The position numbers and the translations under genes were made by a program. This document shows positions 29,300 through 43,000 of a DNA stretch of 64,000 nucleotides, piece by piece. The stretch covers positions 9,838,501 to 9,902,500 of the forward strand of contig NC_073351.2 in the NCBI RefSeq assembly GCF_027580225.2, read 5' to 3'. The notes under the pieces are model-generated. The model was not told the DNA's origin. It saw only the letters and a list, made by a program, of their open reading frames with translations, and did no database searches. Position 1 is the stretch's first letter. Every line of letters starts with the position of its first letter. Origin of the DNA: Misgurnus anguillicaudatus (taxonomy: Eukaryota > Chordata > Actinopteri > Cypriniformes > Cobitidae).

Positions 29300-29792
29300 C
29301 ACAACCGTCACAAGGCCAACACAAAGTTGCTGAACAGAATCTTTTTCTTATTTGTTATTAGATTTCTAATAAAACACAGTATACAGAACAGTTGCAAACA
29401 AGCACAAAATGCATCTTATTTACAGCAACTATATATATATATATACTTTATATTAATATATAGATATTTATATATTACCTTCCACAACAGTTTGGTAGCC
29501 AGAATGTAAGTAGAACTTAAAAACCCATAGGCTTTTCTCCTTTTCACCGTTGCAATCAAACACATTAATTAGAAATATACATATCTTACAAATATCTTTA
29601 AAAATGGCTTTAGATTTTACTTAATTTTAATGACATTTCTCAACAGTTAGCTTTTCTCCCAAAGTTCACTTCAGCATCAAGAAAATATAACTGAAAGCAA
29701 TGCTTTAGCATTTGATGCCACAGTTAAATCGACAGCAATGAAAACGTAACCAGTAAGAAACAAAGTTTTTACAGTTTTCTAAAGAAGCCCAA
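29300..29792 (-). other. bcl9l: bcl9l 3' UTR, end not fixed
   Basis: Non-coding AT-rich sequence below the stop codon. ATTAAA on the minus strand (plus 29626-29631) is one candidate poly(A) signal. An AT dinucleotide run lies at about 29429-29447. No clean AATAAA is seen before the cxcr5 3' end. Confidence 0.4.
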
Positions 29793-31012
29793 TTAAAAGG
29801 GCATGTTGGCCATATTTCCAGGTCCGTAACCCAATGGGCTGTCCAGTGACATGCTCCTTTGTCTAAGACTCTGAGGGCCCATCATGCCTGACTGTGAATG
29901 TGGGGGTCCCATCATAGGCCCCTGAGGAGACATAAGGGGGCCCTGTTGGCCAAAGTGCTCCCCAGGGAGGGCCATACCCCGCTGCTTAGCCTGCATCATC
30001 ATCAGATTCTGCTGGGCCATGAGATTATGAGGGTGCTGCTGTGGAGAAAGCATGCCACGGGGAGGGTGGGAGGGGTGTTGTAAGAGATTGTTAGCCATCA
30101 TGGCCTGCTGCTGCTGATGATGATGGTGTTGTTGCTGAAGCTGCTGTTGTGGAGACATGCCTGTCCTGCCCATCATATGCCCTGGGTGGCAAATGGGCCC
30201 CATCCCAACACCTGAACCCATGCCCCTTGAGCCAATCTGAGGCATGCCCATACCTGGGCGCATTCCACAATGTGTCTGTGATGGGTGTAGAGGCAGCTGC
30301 TGCTCAGCCATCATGTTTTGTAGGTTAGCAATGTGGGGGTTGGAGGATGGGACACTATGGGGTGGTCCAGATGAAGAGAGCTGCTTGAGAAGTTGAGCAG
30401 AAGAAGCCTGTTGAGGCGGTTGACCCTGGTGAGGATTCTGCTGGGACATGGCTTCACTCTTGGGGAAGTACTGTAGGGTGCTGCTGGGCTTGTCTGCAGG
30501 AATGATACGGGAAAGGTCAAACTCGGGAATGCCTGTATGTGTGGGCCTGATGACCTCACTCAGGTCTGGACCATCACCCATGGTTAAGGATGGAAAAGAG
30601 TCTGGTTGGTGAGTAGGTCGCTGGTGAGACATGCCTTTATTTAGAAGGTGCATCTGTTGAGGGGGTAGAACATCATCAGGGCGTTGAGGGTATTGTTGTC
30701 CCATACCAATAGGGGAATGAAGAGGTCCCTGCATTCGAGGGAATCCCCCCATCTGGTTCTGAGGGTGAAGTGGGGAAACATTACAGGGTCCTATTCCATC
30801 AGGAGGTCCCCCTCCACCTCCCATTATTGCTGAGGCCATTCCTGGCATGCCCATTGTGTTAGGGGATGGGAGCATGGGCCCAGACGGGTCATGAGATAGC
30901 TGCTGACCTCCTTGGAGAACCATTCCCATTGGACTCTGTGGACCACTGTGAGGTCCCATTGAACCCTGGGAGGAGAGCAGCATCTGCGCAGACTGATGAT
31001 TTCCCATGTTTC
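29793..31012 (-). CDS. bcl9l: bcl9l coding exon 7, C terminus
   Basis: 1220 bases, residues 1117-1522 and TAA at 29795-29793. Gln/His/Met-rich (including a run of Gln and His), [28 protein letters not shown], then RQRSMSLDS near the end, as in human BCL9L. Acceptor TTCAATAG. Confidence 0.95.
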
Positions 31013-34000
31013 CTATTGAAAAATAAGTCAAACCATTAACCACTCTATTAAAAGCAGGTACCGTATTTTTCGGTCTATAAGCCGCATTTTTTTCATAACT
31101 TGGCTGGTTCTGCGTCTTATGGTCAGGTGCGCCTAGAAAGTCAGTATGAATTAATTTTGAAATTTATGAGGCAAGAGACAACATTACCGTCTACAGCACC
31201 GAGAGTCCGCCATATGCTGCTCCTGTATTTTTGTAATTCAATGGATTCAGTAATGTGGAATGACAAATATGCAAACTTGGCTAGTTGGCTTGTTCGGTTA
31301 ATTTAGCCTATTCAACCTTCCAGGTAAGTTCTGTATGCTATGGTTTAAATCAGTGGTTCTCAACTCCAGTCCTCGGGACCCACTGCTCTGCACATTTTGG
31401 ATGTCTCCCTTATTTAACACACCTGATTTAGATCATCAGCTCGTTAGGATAGATTCCATGAACTGAACTGAGTGTGTCAGATATGAGAGACATCCAAAAT
31501 GTGCAGAGCAGTGGGTCCCGAGGACTGGAGTTGAGAACCACTGGTTTAAATAACTGATAATATTATTTTAACATAAAGACATCTATTCAGCCTGCTGTTC
31601 TGTCTGCTATTGTAGTTGAATAACTTGTCTTTCCAGATTAAATGTCTGTTCTTCGGCTTGGATTTTGTGAAATGATTTTCTAAATAAACGTGACACATAG
31701 TGTGACTAATATATGTAATTTCGTCTTAATGATGCATTTTTGAACAATGTGGCTTATACTCCGGTACGGTGTTAAAAGCAGGTGAAAAGGTAATAAATAT
31801 CAAAACTATATATATATATATATATATATAAAATGACATCAAATGACAATCTGAACATTTTTTATTTAGCTACTATTATTATGCAGTTCAAGATTCTTCT
31901 GATTATTAAAAAAGTGATCAAATATACCTGACATATTGATTCCAGGCATGAGAGGTCTATCGGGTAGCATCTCATCATCTGATGTAGCAATTGTCTTGAT
32001 GGCTTCATGGTAAAGTGGAGTGGAGCTAGGCATGGCATACTTTGACATCTGAGACATTATAAGGGAAAGAGGATTCTGGGATGGGGGGGCATCTGGTGAG
32101 GATGTGAAAGGCAAACTTGGATTGATAGAGTTGGGTGGTTGACTAATGGGTGTTGAGTTTGAACTCCTAGGTGGCAGGGACATGCCTGCAGAAAAACATT
32201 TGTATTGTCAAAACAATTTAAAACCATTACACTTACTGAAAGATCATATTTACCCCAAAAACGAATCAATACATTACTGGGCTTAAGTTAACATTTTGCA
32301 AAAACTGATTTTACCTGTATCCGTGGAGCTGCTCCCTGCAACCTTTACACTAGATGCCCCCCCAGGACTGGGCATAGCTGTCTTGGGTGAGGCAGTCCAG
32401 CCAGGTGAAGCGACAGGCATGGATGGAGATTTTAGGTGTCCAGGAGAGCCAGATGGTGACCGAAGACCAATGGAAGGGCCCATGACCTGGGGGGACTTGA
32501 TAGAGCTGGAGGAGGGAGTTCCAGCCCCAGAAGCTGCTGGTAGAGGTGGGTGAGAAGAACCACTCTGTGCTAAGTGGCTGGGTGATTTCAGGCCTGCTGC
32601 AGATGGTGAAGGCATGAGAGGTGACGGCTCCTGGCTAAGAGAAGGCGATTTGAGCTGGTGAGATGGAGGTATGGCTGGGGACCCTATTGGATTAACACTA
32701 ATGGACAAGTCAGGAGGATGTCGGTTACCAAGATCTATACCCCTTGAGCCACTGTTCATTGGAATGTGACTAAGTCTTGTGGTGCTGCTCATGTGGGGAG
32801 GACCTGGCTGATCTGTTACAAACATCTCAGGGCCTGGTTGGTGAATATATGAGCCATCACCTTGACTCCCAGGAAATGAGCTCTGGTTGGGAAACTGAAG
32901 AGGTCCTTCTGGACCGGGGATCATTCCTTTGTTAGCACGACCATTTTGTGTAGCCCTAATGCGAGAGATGTCTTCTGGGTTCAACATCTCCCCAAGAGGG
33001 CCACCAAGTCCAGGACCTCCCCTAAGCTTCTGAGCCAACAACTGCTGTTGCGGATTCATGTTCATGCCCATGTTCATGTTTAGATTACCTCCTAAGGGAG
33101 AGTCTATTATGTCTCGCATTGTAGGGCCACTGTCATTACCTACTCCACCAATGGGCGAGCCCATTATAGCTCGCGAGCCAGGAAAGTCCATTGGATCACC
33201 ACGAGAGGGTGGGCCACCGCCCATTCCAGGATTAGGAAAGCCTGGTCCTCCAGTGTTATCCATCATCCTCGGACCTCCAAGCCCGGCTTGCTGTTGCTGC
33301 CTAGATATTTGGTGCATGTGTAGTCTGCGAAACATCTCCTCCCGTGTTAGAGGGCGATCCAAATCTCCCTGAAAATGCTGAGGTCCACCAGGTCCCCCTG
33401 GAGGGTAACACCCATGGAATGGACCTCCACCCCCCATGTTTGGGGGCATTTCATCTAACCAACCCATGCCTGGCCTTGAAGGTCTTTGAGGCCCTAACCC
33501 CTCCATAGTTAAAACTCCCCCAGGGCTTTCTGGGTATCCTCCACCTCCTGAGGGGCCTCGCATCTGTCCAAGAAACCTTGGCCCTCGAGGGCCCTCTTGA
33601 TGCATGTCCATTAATCTAGCATTCCCTCCCATTCCTCCCCCTACCATTGGCCCTGGCCCCCACTGTTGATCACCAGGTTTACTGTGATATGGGGGTGGGG
33701 GGCCCCTTATGAGCATTGGAGGGCCACCAGGCATGCCCATCTCTGACATCATGCGGAAATGCTGTGGATGTTGGTGAGGGTTAATCTCTTGTTGTCGCCT
33801 TTTCTCTTGGTAGTATTCTTCCTGCAGCTTCCTCCAAGCAAGCTGCTCTGGCGTTACTCCATCAGGCCCCATCAGTGGCCCCATATCTAACCCTGAGGGT
33901 GAGGAAAGATGGTGAGAGTGTGGTGGCATACCATGGTGTGGGCCCATGAGTGAGTCATCCAATCCAGGACCACCAATATTCTGTGTTTGTGAGATGATGG

Positions 34001-37000
34001 ACTGTAATGGTTCCTCATACTTTTTCATTCCACCTACAGGGGGCATACCTGGCATACCAGCATTGTTATTGTGGTAGTTATCAGTGCTGCCCCCACCATT
34101 TTCTCCATCTTCCAACCCTCTAACGCCATCATTACTATTATTGTTGTTGCCATTAGTGCCATTAGGGTTGCTGTTAGGACCTCTTGGTTCCTCATGCCCT
34201 GCACCAGCACTACTACGGAGAAGCAACCTTTCAATGTCTCGAAGAGTTTGCAAAGAGCGTTCACGATGCTCCAGTTGCTCCTTAGAGAGGCCATCTGTGT
34301 TTCCTGGTCCTCCTTGCTGGCCTGGCTCACCCTGGCGGTGTGCAGGACTTGAGGAAGGAGACACACCTGCACCATGGTGGGGAACTGTACCCGGCCTGTC
34401 CACTCCATCTGATCCAGAAATCCCTAAAGATTGCGGGCCTGGACCTCCTGGACCCATCGAATGAACTGCAGAGCGGCTGTTGCTCCCTGTCATTCCTCCT
34501 CCTCGATGACTTTGGGTTGGCTCACCATCTGGATGGCCTGTGGAAGGAGTGCTGGTACCTGGAAGATGTCCTCCCACAACACCAACAGAAGCTGGCCGGG
34601 GTGTACCGCTTTGGGATTTGGGGGTGCCAATGGGTGGAGTGTGACTAGAGCTGATCTGTTCACTTAGATTGGTGAGTTTTCCAACTCCAATAGACTGCTC
34701 AGAGAAAAGACACAGAAAAAAAGAGAAAGATGTGGGTAAGGTGGCTGTAAAATCTGATTTTTCAGCTTAACACATAACAAAGGATATTCAACTATTCTAT
34801 TTCTCATTATTTCTTAACAAAAACAGGAACAAAGACAACCACTGTGATTTAAATAGCCAGTTTAAACAAATACAGTGTCTCACACCACGTAACACCTGCA
34901 AAAATGTTAGTGAGGGAACAATTCTTACATTCTACTTTTAAAAGTGTACACATGATTTATGTTTACAAACATACTACACATAGCCTATGCATTTCATTAT
35001 CTAGCATAACAACAGGCTGGTTTGTATATGTATAAGTCTATGTGTAGGGACAGACCTGGTCCAGCTTGGAGCGGGGGACATTCTGCTGGTGATACAAGAG
35101 AATGGAGTCTGTGTGGCCATGCATCACTGCTTCTGCAGCGCTGCAGAACAAATGCAAATAGTCTGTCTTGGTATATGGTCTTGGCCCCAAAAAATGAAAA
35201 CGTAGAGTGGTATATACTGTATAAACAATCAGTTAAGTCTTGCATTGATTATTTTTTATTATTTCATCCTAACTAAAACCAAACTATAGTCATTGTCATG
35301 CTCACTACATTTTTTAACAATTATGAAGAAAGCTTGTTTCCTGTTTTCTATTCTATCATGTGAAAATGGCACACTCCTACAGCTATTACAAGACGGTGGT
35401 GGAAAACAGGCTGCTAATAAGTGCATTTGACTCACAATCCTTTGTTGTGGCTTCTTCAAAGTTTTGAATACAAAAATACTGAGGGCAGAGTCTGCTGGAA
35501 AGGGAAAAAGTTGTCACACTAACCTGTTGGCTAGGCTGGTGGTAAAAACATACAAGATTTGCTGAGTTGGCCGAGAATGCAGGTCTGGGCGAATACCTGG
35601 TCCATGACCGGGGCCCAAACCAGGACCTCCTGGATCATTTACAGGACCAGTTGTAGATGAACCAGAGTGAGCCTGACTAGGACACATCACATGCTCTCCT
35701 AAATGAATGTCAGAAGAGAAAAAGCAAGAAAGAAGAAAAGCAAAGAGATAAATATATATGGAATTTGATCTTGTTACACATGTTACTCTTTGATACCTAA
35801 TTCTTGATTTCTCATGTCAATATTTTAGTGCCAAAATAAATTTAACTGTACATCACTGATTGCAGTCAATTATATGATACTCATAGCTAATATGGACCAG
35901 AAACGAAATCACCCGTAATCTGAAAGTTTTAAAAAGCACTAGTTTATTAAATCAAAATCATATATGTGAAAATTATTAAAGACTCACAAGTCTACAATCA
36001 AAAAATACCATGGTATAATGCCGTTATCAGACTGTATTATACAAAAATAACAAATATATAATTTTTATTTATTTATTTAGATTTTTATATATTTTATATT
36101 ATATATAAATAAAAAACATTATAACAACATAATTTTTTTCTTATTTATATATATACATAATAATTACACACACACATATTATGCAAATACAAAGTTTTAT
36201 TTTGTATGCGACTAACCGCGGTTAATCTTTTGACAGCCCTACCAAAAAATACATTCAAAATGGGTCAAAATTATCGATTTTCTTTCATGTCAAAAATCAT
36301 TTGGATATTAATGGCGCTTTTCCATTGCATAGTACCCCACGGTTTGGGTCGGGTCAGCTTACTTAGGGCCCTATAATTTCCGCGTTCACGGAATCGCGGA
36401 CGGAATCGCGGAATTGGCTAATTAACACGGAATCTAGTATTAACGCGGAATTTCGCGGAATTTTACATATTTTGAATAAAATTATGTTTTTGTGTGGGAG
36501 ACGAACGTATGTCTGGGGGAAATGCAGACCGGGGGAAGTAAATCTGGGCGACACGCCCCCTCCCGTCATTTCAGACAACCTCCAAAACACTGAAACCATG
36601 GTGAAGCGGCTCTCCACGACTCTGCTTTCGTCAGCGAAAAAATTAAGAAATTCGACGCTAAGCACTTAGTTCCGAGCAGGTCTCACATGACTTTTATGTG
36701 ACCGGAGAACTGTTATTTTGGAAGTTTTGTCAACACTCTGTTCACGGTGAGCGCAAATATACATGCACTCTCTCATCCACGTCTGTCTCACTGTACCTCT
36801 CTCACGTGCACAAGCTCTCGCATCTGTCCGAAGTGCGAACACAAATCCTCATGTATTTGTTCAGAGCTGAGGCAAACTAACTATCCCTCGCATTTAAAAT
36901 ATAATCATCTGCATCATGGCGCCGCTCTCTGTCTCTCTTTCTCTCGCACGTGCAAAGAGCTGCGTGCTCATGCTGTCCTAAGTCAGATCACTATCCTGTG

Positions 37001-40000
37001 TATGTTTGTAAAGTTACATGCATTTCAAGCGATTGTGTATAAAATATGGATCGCGTTCCGCTGGATTGATGTGTTTAAGGCACTTCTGAAGGAACCACTG
37101 CTGTGACACCTTGTTGTAGCCTCCTGCAACAACACTAAACAATGCATTGAATTGAGTTGTGTGTGTGTGTGTGTGTGCGTGTGTGTGTGTGTGTGCGCGC
37201 GCGCGCGTGTGCGTGTGTAAATGCATCTTTTATAGTCAATAAGTAATCCTGTTATCCAGTTTTTTCCCCCAAATCATTTACATTTTAATCATTAACATTA
37301 AAGGCACACTCTTTTTATGACTAAAATAACTGTAAAGGCTAAAAAATATAATTGCCAAAAATTAAAACGGATAAAACGGAATTTGCAAAAATTAAAACGG
37401 AGAAAACGGAATTTGGGAAAAAATAAAACGGAATTTGGGAAAAAATAAAACGGATTTTATAGGGCTCTACTTACTTTTGGGGGCTTTTCCACTGGGCACA
37501 GTACGTAGTACCTGATTCTTTTTAGTACCACCTCGGTTGGGGTTCCAAGCGAGTGGAGCTGATACTAAAATGTGACGTGAAAACACTGAAGATCCCTGAT
37601 TGGTCTGAGAGAATCATCACTACCAGCGTCATCGCTAAATGCAAGATTAGCTTTACCTTCGTGCTTGCGCTGTCTCGAGCAAACCTGTTGTCATCTGTGC
37701 TTTGTTCCCAAACTCCCTTTTAGCGGTGAAAAACATCTACATGTTGAGAAATTCAGGCACACCATACCAATGTTTTCCAGACTTGCGGTTTGTGGCGGCA
37801 CATTCGTGACGCGAAACTCCGCATGTACGGCATTTTGCAACTTAAATCAAGCTCAGTGGAGCGCGTTTGACTGATGCCACGGGTGTTTGTACAAAAACTA
37901 TGATGTGAGACAGCTGTAGTGATAAACGTGATGTGTAAAGATTCTGTCTTAGTCTAGTCTTAAGTTTTTTAGTCTGTTATGGAATGGTATTAAGGTTTGA
38001 ATATGCAATACAGAGACAGATTTAATGGTTGTTATAGAAAACACATATTTTATTTTATTCTTAATGTCAAAAAAACTGACCGTGGCTTTTTCACAAAAGA
38101 TAATATCACATAAAATAAGCATAAGGCCCGCTCTACCTAAAAAATATACATGGTCCCTGAAAAAGATATGCATTCTCCCTAAATGACATGCACACACAGA
38201 CAAACGCGCGTACGCACACACACACACGCACACACTTTGTCCAGTCATGTAACAGCACAACATCTACTATAATAGTAACGTTACACATTTCATTCAATTT
38301 GAGGACACTGAATATTTATACTCAGTATTAATTCAGACAACCCAATACAATCAATACAGTTCAGATGTGTATCCCTTTAGTTTCTATGTTATTCCAAGTT
38401 TAGCGAAAACACAGTGGTTTATCTGATAAAATAACCTTAGCGTGTATCTTTACCTTCGCATGTATTTCTGGATGAGTCGTCTTTACAGGCTGTCGTCTTG
38501 TCATATTTGAAGTGTGACCAGATTAGACGCTAGCTCTGGCATTTTTGTTGTTAATGAGACATGTCTTCGGACCGGGTGCACCGCAAAACGTTAGCGTGTT
38601 GCTTACGAGCGAAGTCAACTGAAATCAGCCAAAGCTGGGTAACGAAGACTGTACAACTAAATATAATGTAAACAACCTGTTGTGAAAACCTCGCTTTGAT
38701 TGGATTTCTTCCCAACTTGTCCCACAAAATGAGTAGCTCTGATTGGATCTCTTCTCCATTCGTCCCTCCCTAACATTTTCGTCTTATTTTTATTTGTTGA
38801 CTAAAGTGTCAGTTATATTTCGTTACAGTCTTCGTCATCATATCTGATTTTATTTAGTTTTTATTTAGTTTTCGTCCGTGAAAAAAGGTTCGTTGACGAA
38901 TATTCTTTGTCATCGTCTACGTCAACGAAATTAACACTGGTATAGCATTCTAACGATGCTTTCACATGTATGATGTCACAGCCATAGACTCTAAAAAAGA
39001 TGGATGACGCAACGTCGCCTCCCTCTATTATAATGAATTGAACCAAAATTTTTACGCCGCCATGTTACGTAAAAACGTCAGTTTGGAGCCATGGCATGCG
39101 CAGAAGGAACAAACAATATATCAGCCTGATAACAACTACCTAAAAAGACCAAAACCATCTTTCGGAAACTTTTTTTTTGGAAGTGTAAATAACTGTTTTA
39201 TTTAGAGCAAAGTCCCGTTTGTTTGAATGGAGAGGGCGGGGTTTATGACTTGTACTGCAGCCAGCCACCAGGGGGCGATCAAAGAGCCAGCGGCTTCACT
39301 TTTCAAGACTTACGAGGCACACCCAGTCACAGCAGTAGGCAGCGCAAATATAATGACACGCATAGAATCCCTCCCACTCCGAAGTGATACTAAACTCGAT
39401 GGAAAAGCTAACCAGCCAAAGTGAAGTGAACTAACCCAGCCTCACCCTATGCAATGGAAAAGCGTCAGAAGTAAAGATCATGTTCCATGAAGATATTTTG
39501 TACATTTCCTACCACAAATATATCAAATCTTTATTTTTGTGAGTGGATGCAGTTGCTAAGGACTTCATTTGGACAACTTTAAAGGCGATTTTCTTAATAT
39601 TTTGTAAAAGCATGTTACAGTATTCTAAAATGTACCACAGCAAAACCATCAAAAGTCAATGAGAAATTTGTTCTGTCTCAGAATCTCAGTGTCAGTGTCT
39701 TCCTGCTTCTCTAACCACAAGCCTTCATCCACATCACAGACAACTTTGTCCCTAAACAGAGCATAAACCCTCTTGACAACACACCACATAAGTCACACCA
39801 CAGTCCAACTCCTCGGACTCATACTCTTCCTCATCATTCAACACCTCTTCTTCATACTCTTCCTCCTCATTCACCACCTCTTCTTCATACCTCCTCTGCC
39901 TCTCAGATTGTTTCCATACATTGTTTGTTTAAAAAACACAACACACGTGTACACTTTGTGCTGGTTTATATTGTGCATAATTATTAAAAGAAACATCATT

Positions 40001-43000
40001 AGAAAAAAGTGTGAAGAATTTTTAGTTGTTTTGTTTCCGCTGTGGTAAATGTGTACTTGCGTTTAACTTCTGACACCTGTCTATAGCATTTTGCTATTAT
40101 GATGTAAAATGTGTGTTAGTGAGTGAGAAGCTTGTCTTTAGTTTCGCAAACAAAGGTGTCTAACTACCTTAACTTGTTTAATGTTTTGCCAAAAGAGAGA
40201 ATGATTTGACAAATGGGCTTTGGCAACTGAAAATTTAGTTCAGAAAATTGTATTTAGTGTTTTATCAATTTAGAAGGACTGTAGGATGTTTACAGCAAAA
40301 AAAGACGACCAATGTTCCGGAAAACCACAAGGAGGAGCTAAATCCCACAGAAACTCTTTCAAAATCTTCGCTTCACCAGTTTCTGATAGGTTGCCATTTA
40401 CATCAAGAAGTTATGTGGGCAGATATGAAACGCTGAAGATTAGTGAAAAATACAAAAAACAAACAGGCCATTTACTGTTAAAGTCACGTGAAATGAAAAT
40501 GGGAAATTTTATTAAAAATAGAGGAACAGATCTAAGTTGCATGCATCATAAAACCTTTAATCATCCTACATTTCTGCTACATTTTAACATGACAAGGTTA
40601 CCATTAGATATTATGTTTAAAAGGCAATACTAAGTCATATTAGTGTGTTATTATGTGTACTGTATGTGGGGTGTGTGCAGATAATGTTTCATGACACACC
40701 TCAGTCACATGATCACACAGATGAAGAAACTGAGACCTTTAATGCTGCTGCATAGCAAGTTGAAACTAAAATTTCATATTTATTTCATATTTACTTCGCT
40801 TTATGATACAATGCCAAGTAAGCTGCAGTTGTTAAATGGCTTCCGAAACTGAATATATATTGTATTAATCTATAAATTGCTCAAAATTCTAGAAAAAGAA
40901 GAGGAGTTTTCAAAGTTATTTAACATAAAAATGTTTACAGAAACAGAATGATAACAGAATTTCTGTAAATAACCCAAATTTAAAAGTTTACATCTCCCTG
41001 ATTTTTAATACTACACGATGTTACCTGGACAATGAATGACAGCTTTTGTGTTAGGTGTTTAGGGGTTTCTTGTTCGTCCTGAGCCATTATTAAACTGTTC
41101 ACTGATCTTCAGAAAAATCCTTCAGGTCCTGCAAAAACTTTCTGCTGAATTCTTGAGCATCACTGAATGTTTGTATCTAGTTGTGCATGAGTCTCTTGAT
41201 TGTCCTCAATATGAAAAGATGAATCTCAACACGTCAGAAATTAGACAAACATATAGGGGCAGTTTACAGGGTTTAGATTTATCCAGGACTATATGCCTTA
41301 GATATATAAGGACATTTATGTAGTTTTTACAAACATACCTTACAAAAACAGTACTGGTGTGCATTTTGAGACAACACAACTGCACTGATATACAGGTACT
41401 TTTTCACACAGGGCCATATGTGTGTTTGGATTTTGTTTTCCCTTCACATGCACAACATTTTGTCAATCCCACTAAATTTAATACGATTGAAGGTTACGAC
41501 AGTACAGTGTGCATGTACCCTAAACATTGCAATCTGATTAAAATGTTTGTTTGCATGTACATTCTATATAATCTGAACCAAACGTCTGCATATGCGCACA
41601 GCCAGGGTTGCCAGATCGTATCAAAACCATCCCAGTCGACATTCAGAACTAACTCAAAAGCATCCCAATGACTATTCACAGCCCAAATACCAATTACTTA
41701 TAAATTAAATCCTTTCATCTTCAACCCATAGAAAACAATTAACTTGCTGAAACAATTTAAAGTACCCCAAATCTGAAGTCGCAAAAAAGCAGAGGACCTG
41801 GCAACGCAGCACACTCGTCGAGTTCACGCTTTATCTCTGGATAAATGTACAAACTCAAAGTACAAAAGTTGAGTTAAAGAAAGTTGTTCTTAAGAAGTTT
41901 TCAGATATGGGAATGAAAACACAATTTTCGAAAGGCACGACATTATTTGATTGCATTAAAGGGGGGGTTCAATGGTATTTCATGCATGACTTATTAACAC
42001 AGTTATAGAGTTGTTTCCTCATGCTAAACGTAGGCAAAGTGTCAAAAAAGCAGTTGGGCGTGTTACAGAATATTTCTGTTACTGAATGTTCTTCGCCAGG
42101 GTTCGTACAAGTTTCGGAACGTTTTTTTCGATTACGAGTCCAGCTGACGTTTCAGGGGTTTCTATACACATCACTTATTTTTATGGGCACTTCCCCCTGA
42201 AAACCCAACCCACTTGTCAATCAGCGTGAGACGCTAGAACTTGCAAACATCACATCACGCGACACAGCTTTGTTTAATTTCAAAACTCAACAGTGGCACG
42301 AAAGAAGTGTGTTTTTGGATGTAAGGAGAAGAAATCCAGCCTTATGAAAACAATGGCTATAGTTTGTTTATCTGGGGTAGCAGCGGAGTTTTGCTTGTGT
42401 GTTTGATGCGGTGGATTTCATTGAAAAGTCTCAACCGGGTCATGAGTTGCATGCGGTAAGTAAGACTTCTGTCTTATGTTGAAAATGACATGAACATGTA
42501 GTGAATCATAAGTTTAACAGTGTTTTATAGTGTTGCATGACTCGTACTCGTTCCTCCCGCGGTAGTAACTCCTTCTTCATTTTTTCGTACGTTATCGGAA
42601 AGATTCGTTTAAGCTAATCTTTCTTTAATGAATCTGATTAAACTAAAGACTCTTCGGAGATATAAAGGATGTAATACTACCCTATAGGTACTCCCCTCAC
42701 CCCTCATTTTCAAAAAAATATTGGATCTAGAAGTATCACAAGAATTACATATTTTGGATCCAAAACGAAGGGTGACAAGTTTGCACCCCTGTTAAAATGT
42801 GACAAACTTCTTCACACCACTGTATGTTAAGATGTCAGCGCAAGATGTTTTTAAATTAAGGCAGCTCAAACATGCCATTTAGTCTGGTACTATGATAAAC
42901 CCTGTCTTAGTAACCATCCATAAATTGTTCAAACATATTAGTTTCTTTCATTACAAAATTAAATCTGATCTAATTAGAATGATTTGTTTTTTCAAATAGA

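Larger units (their letters stand above)
36313..39465. mobile_element. Composite element with GGCGCTTTTCCATTGCATAG ends
   Basis: The left end GCGCTTTTCCATTGCATAG and the right end CTATGCAATGGAAAAGCG are inverted copies 3.15 kb apart. Inside are a hAT element at 36365, a GT microsatellite and other repeat pieces (one ends at 38940 with GTCAACGAAATTAACACTGG). No gene is seen. Confidence 0.65.

Noticed and set aside
34084..34464. 126-codon and overlapping plus-strand frames
   Set aside because: Antisense of the large bcl9l exon, kept open by its biased Gly/Pro/Ser codon content.
36747..37106. 119-codon plus-strand frame
   Set aside because: Lies wholly in a non-autonomous hAT element and has no recognisable domain.
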